Positions 9,474 through 16,421 of a stretch of 45,033 nucleotides of DNA are shown here, one piece after another. The notes below the pieces were generated by a model. That model had not been told where the DNA came from and searched no databases. It saw only the letters and a list, made by a program, of their open reading frames with translations. A program made the position numbers and the translations under genes. Source of the DNA: an uncultured Flavobacteriaceae bacterium (GTDB lineage Bacteria > Bacteroidota > Bacteroidia > Flavobacteriales > Flavobacteriaceae); the NCBI GenBank assembly GCA_913062575.1, contig CAJXVT010000019.1, positions 1-45,033 on the forward strand. The letters run 5' to 3'. Positions within the stretch are counted from its first letter, which is position 1. Each line of letters begins with the position of its first letter.

Positions 9474-9542
9474 GACTTTGTACCATATTGTTAACATCTA
9501 ACTAATATATCATAAAGTCTCGAATTTCGAGGCTTTTTTTTT
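9472..9542 (+). terminator. Attenuator: mutually exclusive antiterminator and terminator
   Basis: The terminator stem AAAGTCTCGA (9514-9523) pairs with TCGAGGCTTT (9527-9536; one G-U) and runs into T residues just before pheA. Its left arm is also exactly complementary, over 8 nt, to GAGACTTT at 9472-9479: AAAGTCTC at 9514-9521 can pair with either partner. GAGACTTT begins inside the leader-peptide stop codon. Stalling on the Phe/Tyr codons would leave it free to form the antiterminator; completing translation would cover it and let the terminator form. Confidence 0.82.
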
Positions 9543-9551
9543 GGACTAAAA

Positions 9552-10382
9552 ATGAAGCAACCTATAATTGCAATACAAGGAGCAGAAGGCTCAAACCATC
9601 ATAAAGTAGCACGCGACTTTTATGGAGACGACGTACAGTTAAAAGAATGCTTGTCTTTTGATGTGTTGGTAGATAGTTTGTTAAATCAAACAGCTAGCAA
9701 AGGTGTTATGGCCATAGAAAATACCATTGCAGGTTCTATTATACCTAATTACGCATTAATAGATGCAAATAACTTACATATTAGTGGAGAGGAATATTTA
9801 AATATTCACCACCACTTAATGGCCTTGCCAGGGCAAAAAATAGCAGACATCAAAGAAGTGTGTTCGCATCCAATGGCATTGTTACAGTGTAAAGAGTTCT
9901 TTAAAACGTATCCACATATAAAAATGGTAGAAGATGTGGATACAGCAGAAGTTGCTAAGCGTATTGCTAAACATCAATTAGAAGGAGTGGCGGCAATTGC
10001 ACCAAAGATGGCAGCAGATATTTTTGGATTGGAAGTCTTGGAAGATGAGATACAGACTATGAAAGAGAATGCAACACGCTTTGTAATTGTGCAAACAGAA
10101 AAGCCAAATAACGGAATAGACCAAATAAATAAGGCGTCGCTAAAGTTTCAATTAGATCATCAAAGAGGAAGTTTAGCAGCGATTTTAAATGTGTTGAGCG
10201 ATTGTAAAATGAACTTGACAAAAATTCAATCTTTACCTGTAATAGAAGCTCCTTGGAAATATTCATTCTTTGTAGATGTTACTTTTGATAACTATAAAGA
10301 TTATCAAAAAGTGATTGCAATTATAGAAATAATGGCAGCAGAGTTTAAAGTATTAGGAACATATAAAAACGGAAGAAAATGA
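9552..10382 (+). CDS. pheA: Prephenate dehydratase
   Basis: A 276-aa monofunctional enzyme converting prephenate to phenylpyruvate. The catalytic domain (about 1-180) has ENTIAGSI at 56-63, the SHPMAL histidine at 106 and the essential T175-R176-F177. A C-terminal ACT domain follows. In that domain the usual Phe-binding ESRP motif reads QSLP, so classic Phe feedback may be weak or different; this is inference. It is the first gene behind the Phe/Tyr attenuator and overlaps the next gene by 4 nt (ATGA). Confidence 0.95.
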   Translation: MKQPIIAIQGAEGSNHHKVARDFYGDDVQLKECLSFDVLVDSLLNQTASKGVMAIENTIAGSIIPNYALIDANNLHISGEEYLNIHHHLMALPGQKIADIKEVCSHPMALLQCKEFFKTYPHIKMVEDVDTAEVAKRIAKHQLEGVAAIAPKMAADIFGLEVLEDEIQTMKENATRFVIVQTEKPNNGIDQINKASLKFQLDHQRGSLAAILNVLSDCKMNLTKIQSLPVIEAPWKYSFFVDVTFDNYKDYQKVIAIIEIMAAEFKVLGTYKNGRK

Positions 10383-11521
10383 TTCAACCAGCAGCAAGGT
10401 TAGAAACCGTACAAGAATACTATTTCTCTAAAAAGTTAAGAGAAGTTAGAGAATTGGCAGCAGCAGGAAAACCAATTATCAATATGGGAATTGGCAGTCC
10501 AGATTTACTGCCGCCAAGTAATGTGATAGAAGCAATTCAGCAAAGTTTTACTGATGCTGCTGCACATAAGTACCAGAGTTACCAAGGTTTACCAGAGTTG
10601 AGAAATGCAATTGCAGAATTTTATAAGCACAAGTTTCATGTAGCTGCGAATCCAGTAAATGAAATTTTGCCTTTAATGGGAAGTAAAGAAGGAATCATGC
10701 ATATTTCGATGGCTTTTTTAAATGAAGGCGATCAAGTATTAATCCCGAATCCAGGCTATCCAACCTATACTTCGGTAACAAAATTAGTAGGAGCTGAACC
10801 TGTTTTTTATGAGTTAGATGAAAGCAATAATTGGCAACCAAATTTTGAAACATTCGAAGACCATGATTTATCAAAAGTAAAAATAATGTGGGTCAATTAT
10901 CCACACATGCCAACAGGAACCAACGCGTTAAAAGAGACGTTTGAGAAATTGGTGTCCTTCGGAAAAAAGCATCAAATACTAATTGTAAATGACAATCCGT
11001 ATAGTTTTATTTTAAATGACAATCCGCTAAGTATTTTACGGGTTGATGGCGCAAAAGACATTGCGTTAGAATTAAATTCTTTAAGTAAAACGTTTAATAT
11101 GGCTGGCTGGCGTGTTGGAATGGTCTTAGGAAATGAAAACTTCATCAACCAGATATTAAAAGTAAAAAGCAATATGGATTCTGGAATGTTTTACGGAATT
11201 CAGAAAGGAGCTATTGAAGCTTTACACTTGTCTAATGGTTGGTTTGAGAGTCAGAATAAAGAATATGAAGAAAGAAGAAACTTGATTTTTAAAATCGCAG
11301 ATAAGCTTGGTTGTGTTTATAATAAAAATTCAACTGGATTGTTTGTGTGGGCAAAGATTCCTGCAGGGAAAACATCCGAAGAAGTAACAGATGCTATTTT
11401 ATATGATAAAGACATATTTATAACTCCGGGAACTGTTTTTGGGAGTCAGGGAGAAGGATACATACGGTTTTCATTGTGTGTGTCAAAAGAAGTAATTGAA
11501 GAAGCAATAAGCAGGTTTTAA
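10379..11521 (+). CDS. Class I/II PLP-dependent aminotransferase (probable aromatic aminotransferase)
   Basis: A 380-aa fold-type I aminotransferase. It shows NPGYPTY, the VNYPHMPTG segment (where most relatives have NPNNPTG), VNDNPYSF, and the PLP lysine at about Lys237 in LNSLSKTFNMAGWRVGM. The start overlaps the pheA stop by 4 nt. Position between prephenate dehydratase and prephenate dehydrogenase argues that it finishes Phe and Tyr synthesis from phenylpyruvate and 4-hydroxyphenylpyruvate. Substrate specificity cannot be read from sequence; an Asp- or LL-DAP-type enzyme is the alternative. Confidence 0.9.
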   Translation: MIQPAARLETVQEYYFSKKLREVRELAAAGKPIINMGIGSPDLLPPSNVIEAIQQSFTDAAAHKYQSYQGLPELRNAIAEFYKHKFHVAANPVNEILPLMGSKEGIMHISMAFLNEGDQVLIPNPGYPTYTSVTKLVGAEPVFYELDESNNWQPNFETFEDHDLSKVKIMWVNYPHMPTGTNALKETFEKLVSFGKKHQILIVNDNPYSFILNDNPLSILRVDGAKDIALELNSLSKTFNMAGWRVGMVLGNENFINQILKVKSNMDSGMFYGIQKGAIEALHLSNGWFESQNKEYEERRNLIFKIADKLGCVYNKNSTGLFVWAKIPAGKTSEEVTDAILYDKDIFITPGTVFGSQGEGYIRFSLCVSKEVIEEAISRF

Positions 11522-11523
11522 AG

Positions 11524-12372
11524 ATGAATGTATTTGTAATAGGAATTGGATTAATAGGAGGTAGCATGGTGTTAGATATAAAATCTAAGTATCCAGAGGC
11601 GACTATTTATGGAATTGACACCAATGAGAATCATTTGAGCAAAGCGTTAGAGTTAAATGTTATTGATCAAAAAGCAACATTTAGTGATTTAGAAAAAGCA
11701 GACATTGTGATTGTTTCAATTCCGGTTGATGTTCAACTAACTGAAATGCCAAAAGTATTAGATGCAGTTTCTGATGATACTTTGGTTTTTGACGTGGGGT
11801 CTACTAAAGAAGATATCTGTTTAGCTGTCAAAGACCATCCCAAGAGAAGAAATTATTTAGCAATGCACCCAATTGCAGGAACAGAGTTTTCTGGGCCAAC
11901 TGCCGCACATTTAGGCTTGTTTTCAGAAAAGACAAACATTATTTGCGAAGTAGAAAAAACAGCATTTAAATTACAAGAGAAAGCCTTGGGTATTTTTGCT
12001 AAATTGGGGATGCGTATTCGTTATATGGATCCAAAATCGCATGATAAACATATAGCATACATGTCGCATTTATCGCATATAAGTTCTTTTATGTTAGGAA
12101 AAACAGTCATAGAAAAGGAGAAAAACGAACGTGATATTTTTGATATGGCTGGAAGCGGATTTGCTTCTACAGTGCGTTTGGCAAAAAGTTCACCTGCAAT
12201 GTGGGCACCAATTTTTGAACAGAATAAAACCAATGTTATTAAAACGTTGGAAGAGTATATAAATAACCTTCAGCAATTTAAAGAGCTGATGACACAAAAT
12301 GATTTTACCGAAATTTACAATGAAATGGAAAGTACAAATCACATCAAACAAATATTAAACGGCATAAAATAA
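11524..12372 (+). CDS. tyrA: Prephenate dehydrogenase
   Basis: A 282-aa monofunctional TyrA that makes 4-hydroxyphenylpyruvate from prephenate with NAD(P). It has an N-terminal Rossmann domain (GIGLIGGSMVLDI), the DVGSTK segment and the catalytic-histidine region MHPIAGTEFSGP, then the all-helical dimerisation domain. No chorismate mutase or ACT domain is fused. It starts 2 nt after the aminotransferase stop. Confidence 0.95.
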   Translation: MNVFVIGIGLIGGSMVLDIKSKYPEATIYGIDTNENHLSKALELNVIDQKATFSDLEKADIVIVSIPVDVQLTEMPKVLDAVSDDTLVFDVGSTKEDICLAVKDHPKRRNYLAMHPIAGTEFSGPTAAHLGLFSEKTNIICEVEKTAFKLQEKALGIFAKLGMRIRYMDPKSHDKHIAYMSHLSHISSFMLGKTVIEKEKNERDIFDMAGSGFASTVRLAKSSPAMWAPIFEQNKTNVIKTLEEYINNLQQFKELMTQNDFTEIYNEMESTNHIKQILNGIK

Positions 12373-12393
12373 AACGCCAAAACAAGTAGAAAA

Positions 12394-13476
12394 ATGGAAA
12401 ATACAAAAGAATTAAAAACATGGTTGGATGATATGAAGCTTGCGCATCCACTAGTAATAGCAGGGCCTTGTAGTGCAGAAACCGAAGAACAGGTTTTGAA
12501 AATTGCACACGAATTAAAAGATTCTGATGTAAATTATTTCCGCGCGGGAATATGGAAGCCAAGAACACGACCAGGAATGTTTGAGGGAGTTGGAGCTATT
12601 GGATTAAAATGGTTGCAAAAAGTAAAAGCAGAAACAGGAATGAAAACCTGTACAGAAGTTGCAAATGCTGCACATGTAAAGTTGGCAATAGAGCACGATG
12701 TTGATTTATTGTGGATTGGTGCACGCTCTACAGTGTCGCCTTTTATCATGCAAGAAATTGCAGATGCGTTAAAAGGAACAGATAAGATTGTGTTGGTGAA
12801 GAATCCTGTAAATCCAGATTTAGCATTGTGGTTAGGTGGGATTGAAAGATTGTATACAGCCGGCATTAAAAACCTTGGTGCAATTCATAGAGGGTTTTCT
12901 ACTTATGAGAAATCGAAGTACAGAAATATTCCGGAATGGCAATTGGCAATTGAGTTTCAAAATAGGTTCCCAGATCTGCCATTAATTTGTGATCCTTCGC
13001 ATATTACAGGGAAAAGAGATATGGTGTTTGATGTTTCTCAAACGGCATTAGATTTAAATTTTGATGGATTGATGATAGAAACGCATACAGATCCGGATAA
13101 CGCTTGGTCTGACGCTGCTCAGCAAGTAACTCCAGATACATTGATTCAGATGATGGAAGATTTAAAGATTAGAAAAGTTACAGAAACCGATTCTGGTTAT
13201 AGAGAGTCTTTAGATAATTTAAGAGCGCAAATTAATGTGGTTGATAGCCAGTTAATTGAAATGATGGGCAAAAGAATGAAGGTTGCTGATAAAATTGGTG
13301 TTCTAAAGAAAGACAAGAATGTGGCTGTATTGCAGTCTAGGCGTTGGAATGAGATTTTAGGAAACATGATTTTAGAAGGTGAAAGTAAAGGGCTGAGTGA
13401 AGAGTTTGTGCTGAAAATGTTCAAAGCAATTCACCAAGAATCAATCAATCATCAAGAAAAAATTATCAATGGATAA
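12394..13476 (+). CDS. Bifunctional DAHP synthase / chorismate mutase
   Basis: A 360-aa fusion. Residues about 1-265 are a type I DAHP synthase of the KDO8P-synthase-like class (GPCSAETEEQVL; KPRTRPGMFEGVG; CDPSHITGKRD), the first step of the shikimate pathway. Residues about 270-360 are an AroQ-type chorismate mutase (ESLDNLRAQINVVDSQLIEM...RMKVADKIGVLKK). The mutase end thus feeds prephenate to PheA and TyrA encoded upstream. In similar B. subtilis-type enzymes (mutase at the other end) the mutase domain mediates feedback by prephenate; whether that holds here is unknown. Last gene of the attenuated operon. Confidence 0.95.
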   Translation: MENTKELKTWLDDMKLAHPLVIAGPCSAETEEQVLKIAHELKDSDVNYFRAGIWKPRTRPGMFEGVGAIGLKWLQKVKAETGMKTCTEVANAAHVKLAIEHDVDLLWIGARSTVSPFIMQEIADALKGTDKIVLVKNPVNPDLALWLGGIERLYTAGIKNLGAIHRGFSTYEKSKYRNIPEWQLAIEFQNRFPDLPLICDPSHITGKRDMVFDVSQTALDLNFDGLMIETHTDPDNAWSDAAQQVTPDTLIQMMEDLKIRKVTETDSGYRESLDNLRAQINVVDSQLIEMMGKRMKVADKIGVLKKDKNVAVLQSRRWNEILGNMILEGESKGLSEEFVLKMFKAIHQESINHQEKIING

Positions 13477-13479
13477 TTA

Positions 13480-13511
13480 AAAAAGGCGACTCAATTGAGT
13501 CGCCTTTTTTA
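13480..13511 (+). terminator. Strong terminator of the Phe/Tyr operon (bidirectional)
   Basis: A perfect 13-14-bp stem, AAAAGGCGACTCA with TGAGTCGCCTTTT, is flanked by an A run on one side and a T run on the other. It would also stop the convergent gene at 13519-14160. Confidence 0.93.
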
Positions 13512-13518
13512 ATATTCT

Positions 13519-14160
13519 TTACTTCGTATAAGGAATTCTTCTAGATAGTTTTCTCATTAAAATATTAATCAAATCCTGTGCATTAGAACCAAGACCTCCT
13601 TTAATTTTTTTAAGATAATTAACAACTACCTCATCATCAGTAGTGCTCATAAAATCTACATTCATAGTTGCGCTGTTTGTTGCGAACATACCTCCAGTTA
13701 AAACTGCTAAGCCAATAGCAGCACCATTTGACATAGGTTTTGATGTCTCATAAGTTCCCGTAATTACTGCTTCTACACCAAGTATTTCACCTAATTCACT
13801 AGGTAAATATTCATCGTAAGAATGAATGTCTATCCCCTTTTTTTTCAATAAAGCATTAGTCCTTTTAGGGTTTTGTACATCAACTAATAAAGTGCCTCTT
13901 TTTTTTCTTGTTAAAAACCATGAATACATAGCCTTTTGAATATCCATTGACTCTTTTCTCCCCATTTCTATTATTTGTTCTGGAGTGAAATCTTTTAATT
14001 GTTTAGGTCTAAGTTTTACTTGAACGCTTAAAGGCAGAATGGCAATTGTTTTAGTGTTTGCTACATACTTTTTTGCATCAGAATGGACATATAATTTTGT
14101 TTGTGCATTTGATACTGTAACACAAATTACAAGAGTTAATAAAGTAATTAATTTTTTCAT
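13519..14160 (-). CDS. Secreted protein, CsgG/TolB-N-like fold suspected
   Basis: A 213-aa protein with a clear signal peptide ending VSNAQ. The body has a strand segment (KTIAILPLSV), a middle helix-rich part, GVEAVITGTYETS, and a hydrophobic glycine-rich stretch (NGAAIGLAVLTGGMF) before the C-terminus. The pattern of an early ILPL strand with a later VITG strand is seen in CsgG/GNA1162-type periplasmic proteins; I infer only fold resemblance. It is convergent with the aromatic operon, sharing its terminator, and divergent from rsgA. Confidence 0.6.
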   Translation of the reverse strand: MKKLITLLTLVICVTVSNAQTKLYVHSDAKKYVANTKTIAILPLSVQVKLRPKQLKDFTPEQIIEMGRKESMDIQKAMYSWFLTRKKRGTLLVDVQNPKRTNALLKKKGIDIHSYDEYLPSELGEILGVEAVITGTYETSKPMSNGAAIGLAVLTGGMFATNSATMNVDFMSTTDDEVVVNYLKKIKGGLGSNAQDLINILMRKLSRRIPYTK

Positions 14161-14226
14161 AGATTTTTTTTTAAAATGAAAGACGAATATACACTTTTTA
14201 CATGATTAATTGTTTACTTTGTATTC

Positions 14227-15180
14227 ATGACGGGAATTGTATATAAATCTACAGGAAGTTGGTATTTAGTGAAGGCTGAAAGTGATACTTTTTATGAATG
14301 TAGAATTAAAGGAAAGTTTAGATTAAAAGGAATTAAAAGCACCAATCCAATTGCGGTTGGCGATGTGGTTGATTTTGAAATTGAATCTACAAATGATGTC
14401 GAAACTGGTGTGATACATTTAATACATGATCGAACAAATTACATCATCCGTAAATCGGTTAACTTATCTAAACAAACCCATATTATTGCTGCAAATGTTG
14501 ATCTTGTTTTTTTGCTGATAACCATTAATAATCCACCAACTTTCACCACTTTTATTGATCGATTTTTAGTTACTGCAGAAGCCTATTCTGTTGATACTGT
14601 TTTAGTCTTTAATAAAATTGACTCTTACGAATTAGAAGAAAGAGCAGAGATTATGTATTTGAAAGATATCTATGAGAAAATTGGATATACATGTCTAGAG
14701 GTTTCGGCAACAGAAAATAAAAATGTTGACTTGGTAAAAGAAATGATGATCGGTAAAACAAGCATGTTTGTAGGTCATTCTGGAGTCGGAAAATCTACAT
14801 TGGTAAATACCATAGAGCCAACGTTGGAGTTAAAGACAAAAGAAATCTCTAGTCAACATAAACAAGGAAAGCATACCACAACCTTTGCAGAAATGTTTGA
14901 TTTAAGTTTTGATGCTAAAATAATTGATACTCCGGGAATCAAAGGGTTTGGAGTTGTTGATATGGATAAAGAGGAGGTTGATGATTATTTTCCTGAATTT
15001 TTAGCTGTAAAAAACGATTGTAAGTTTAATAACTGTCTACATGTAGAAGAACCAAAATGCGCGGTAAAGGATGCTGTTGAAGATGAAGAAATCTCCTATT
15101 CTCGTTATAAAAGTTACTTGCAGATTATAGCAGGAGAAGAAGAGCATTATAGAACAGATATTTGGGAAAACGAAGAATAA
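14227..15180 (+). CDS. rsgA: Ribosome small-subunit biogenesis GTPase
   Basis: A 317-aa circularly permuted GTPase: an N-terminal OB fold, then the nucleotide motifs in permuted order, G4 N129-K-I-D132, G1 G183-HSGVGKS-T191, G3 D234-TPG. A C-terminal zinc segment (CKFNNCLHVEEPKC) follows. RsgA (YjeQ) acts in late 30S maturation. A TTACTTTG element at 14213-14220, only 6 nt before the ATG, could yield a near-leaderless mRNA. dtd follows after a 1-nt gap. Confidence 0.95.
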   Translation: MTGIVYKSTGSWYLVKAESDTFYECRIKGKFRLKGIKSTNPIAVGDVVDFEIESTNDVETGVIHLIHDRTNYIIRKSVNLSKQTHIIAANVDLVFLLITINNPPTFTTFIDRFLVTAEAYSVDTVLVFNKIDSYELEERAEIMYLKDIYEKIGYTCLEVSATENKNVDLVKEMMIGKTSMFVGHSGVGKSTLVNTIEPTLELKTKEISSQHKQGKHTTTFAEMFDLSFDAKIIDTPGIKGFGVVDMDKEEVDDYFPEFLAVKNDCKFNNCLHVEEPKCAVKDAVEDEEISYSRYKSYLQIIAGEEEHYRTDIWENEE

Positions 15181-15181
15181 A

Positions 15182-15634
15182 ATGAAAGCAGTAATTCAGA
15201 GAGTTAAATACGCAAGTGTTACGGTTGATGGAGTTAAAATTGCTAACATTGAACAAGGGCTGTTGCTTTTATTAGGTATTGCAGAAAGCGATTCTGAAGA
15301 AGATATTAGTTGGTTGTCAAAAAAAATAGCAAATCTCAGAATTTTTAATGATGAAAATGGAGTTATGAATACTTCATTAATTGATATTGATGGAGATGCC
15401 ATCGTAGTAAGTCAATTTACATTACAAGCAAGCACAAAAAAGGGAAATAGACCCAGTTATATCAAAGCAGCCAAGCCGGAAATTGCAATTCCTTTGTATG
15501 AAGCATTTGTACAACAATTTGAAATAAATTTAGGGAGGAAAGTAGGAGCAGGAGAATTTGGAGCAGATATGAAAGTAGAACTTTTAAATGATGGTCCCGT
15601 TACAATTCTTATGGATACCTTAAATAAATGTTAA
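15182..15634 (+). CDS. dtd: D-aminoacyl-tRNA deacylase
   Basis: A 150-aa protein of normal Dtd length that hydrolyses D-amino acids (and Gly from tRNA-Ala) from mischarged tRNA. It starts with the typical MKAVIQRVKYASVTVDG and has both active-site motifs, SQFTLQA and the cross-subunit NDGPVT. Coupled to rsgA with a 1-nt gap, so they form a two-gene translation-quality operon. Confidence 0.95.
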   Translation: MKAVIQRVKYASVTVDGVKIANIEQGLLLLLGIAESDSEEDISWLSKKIANLRIFNDENGVMNTSLIDIDGDAIVVSQFTLQASTKKGNRPSYIKAAKPEIAIPLYEAFVQQFEINLGRKVGAGEFGADMKVELLNDGPVTILMDTLNKC

Positions 15635-15638
15635 ATAA

Positions 15639-15670
15639 TTAAATATAGTTTCCATGGAAACTATATTTAA
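15639..15670. repeat. Perfect 32-bp palindrome before the YceI gene
   Basis: TTAAATATAGTTTCC and its exact complement flank the centre CCATGG, so all 32 bases are self-complementary. It starts 5 nt after dtd ends and stops 2 nt before TATATTTG. No T run follows, so it is a poor terminator. It occupies the -33 region of the YceI promoter, which suggests a binding site for a dimeric regulator; a transcript hairpin is the alternative. Confidence 0.75.
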
Positions 15671-15672
15671 TA

Positions 15673-15680
15673 TATATTTG
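15673..15680 (+). promoter_or_regulatory. -7 element of the YceI gene
   Basis: TATATTTG is a perfect match to TAnnTTTG, 31 nt before the ATG. The -33 position falls inside the palindrome and lacks TTTG, so activator dependence is possible. Confidence 0.65.
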
Positions 15681-15711
15681 CTCTCAATTAAAAACTAATA
15701 AATACAAAAAC

Positions 15712-16335
15712 ATGAAGAAAATATTTTTTACAATAGCACTAGTTGCTTTAGTATTAGTGTCTTTTACGACATTAAACACTACTACTGAAGTAGTAAACAC
15801 AATTGCAGATACTAACGAGGAGGTTTCTTTTGAAGGAAACGTGGATGTTGCAAATTCTGTATTGTACTGGAAGGGGTCTAAACCAACCGGAAGTCATAAT
15901 GGAACTGTGAATTTGAAAGAAGGTTCTATGAAAGTGAAAAACGGTAAAATTAAAGAAGGAACTTTTATTATTGATATGTCTACCATTAAAGAAGATGGTG
16001 GAGGGAAAAGATTAGTAGGACATTTAATGAATGGCGACTTTTTTGATGTAAAAAAATACCCAACTGCAAAATTTGTTGTTACCAAAGTGAAAAAGAAAGA
16101 TGGTAAACTTGCTGTTACTGGTGACTTAACAATTAAAAACATTACAAAAAGTATTACATTTTTAGCTAGTATTTCTGTGGATGGAGAAGTTGTAACTTTT
16201 AAGAGTGAAACATTTGAAGTAAATAGAGCAGATTTTAATGTAAAATATGGTTCAAAATCATTCTTTGATAATTTAAAAAATAAATTCATCAACGACATGA
16301 TTGAGTTTTCTTTTGAAGTTAAAGGAACAAAATAG
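15712..16335 (+). CDS. YceI-family lipocalin-like periplasmic protein
   Basis: A 207-aa secreted protein with a signal peptide (MKKIFFTIALVALVLVSF). The mature part matches YceI: VLYWKGSKPTGSHNGTVNLKEG, KRLVGHLMNGDFFDVKKYPTAKFV and the terminal strands EVNRADFNVKYGS. YceI proteins form an extended beta-barrel that binds polyisoprenoid or amphiphilic ligands; many respond to stress. It is a single-gene unit with its own promoter, an upstream palindrome and a downstream terminator. Confidence 0.93.
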   Translation: MKKIFFTIALVALVLVSFTTLNTTTEVVNTIADTNEEVSFEGNVDVANSVLYWKGSKPTGSHNGTVNLKEGSMKVKNGKIKEGTFIIDMSTIKEDGGGKRLVGHLMNGDFFDVKKYPTAKFVVTKVKKKDGKLAVTGDLTIKNITKSITFLASISVDGEVVTFKSETFEVNRADFNVKYGSKSFFDNLKNKFINDMIEFSFEVKGTK

Positions 16336-16358
16336 TAAGACTTAAGTTTTGCTTATTT

Positions 16359-16394
16359 GAAGCCGTAAATCTTTGTGATTTACGGCTTCTTTTG
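16359..16394 (+). terminator. Terminator after the YceI gene
   Basis: GAAGCCGTAAATC pairs perfectly with GATTTACGGCTTC (13 bp) over TTTGT and is followed by TTTTG. Confidence 0.9.
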
Positions 16395-16403
16395 TTATAT
16401 TAG
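16372..16403 (+). promoter_or_regulatory. Possible promoter of the DUF3857 gene pair
   Basis: TTTG at 16372-16375 lies in the terminator loop, followed after 20 nt by TATATTAG (one base off TAnnTTTG). It would start transcription about 12 nt before the ATG at 16422. The same TATATTAG variant precedes the M16 peptidase. Confidence 0.45.
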
Positions 16404-16421
16404 CTTCATTAACAAAAGACT

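Noticed and set aside
15894..16298. 134-aa open frame antisense to the YceI gene
   Set aside because: Shadow of a well-supported gene, with no independent signal.
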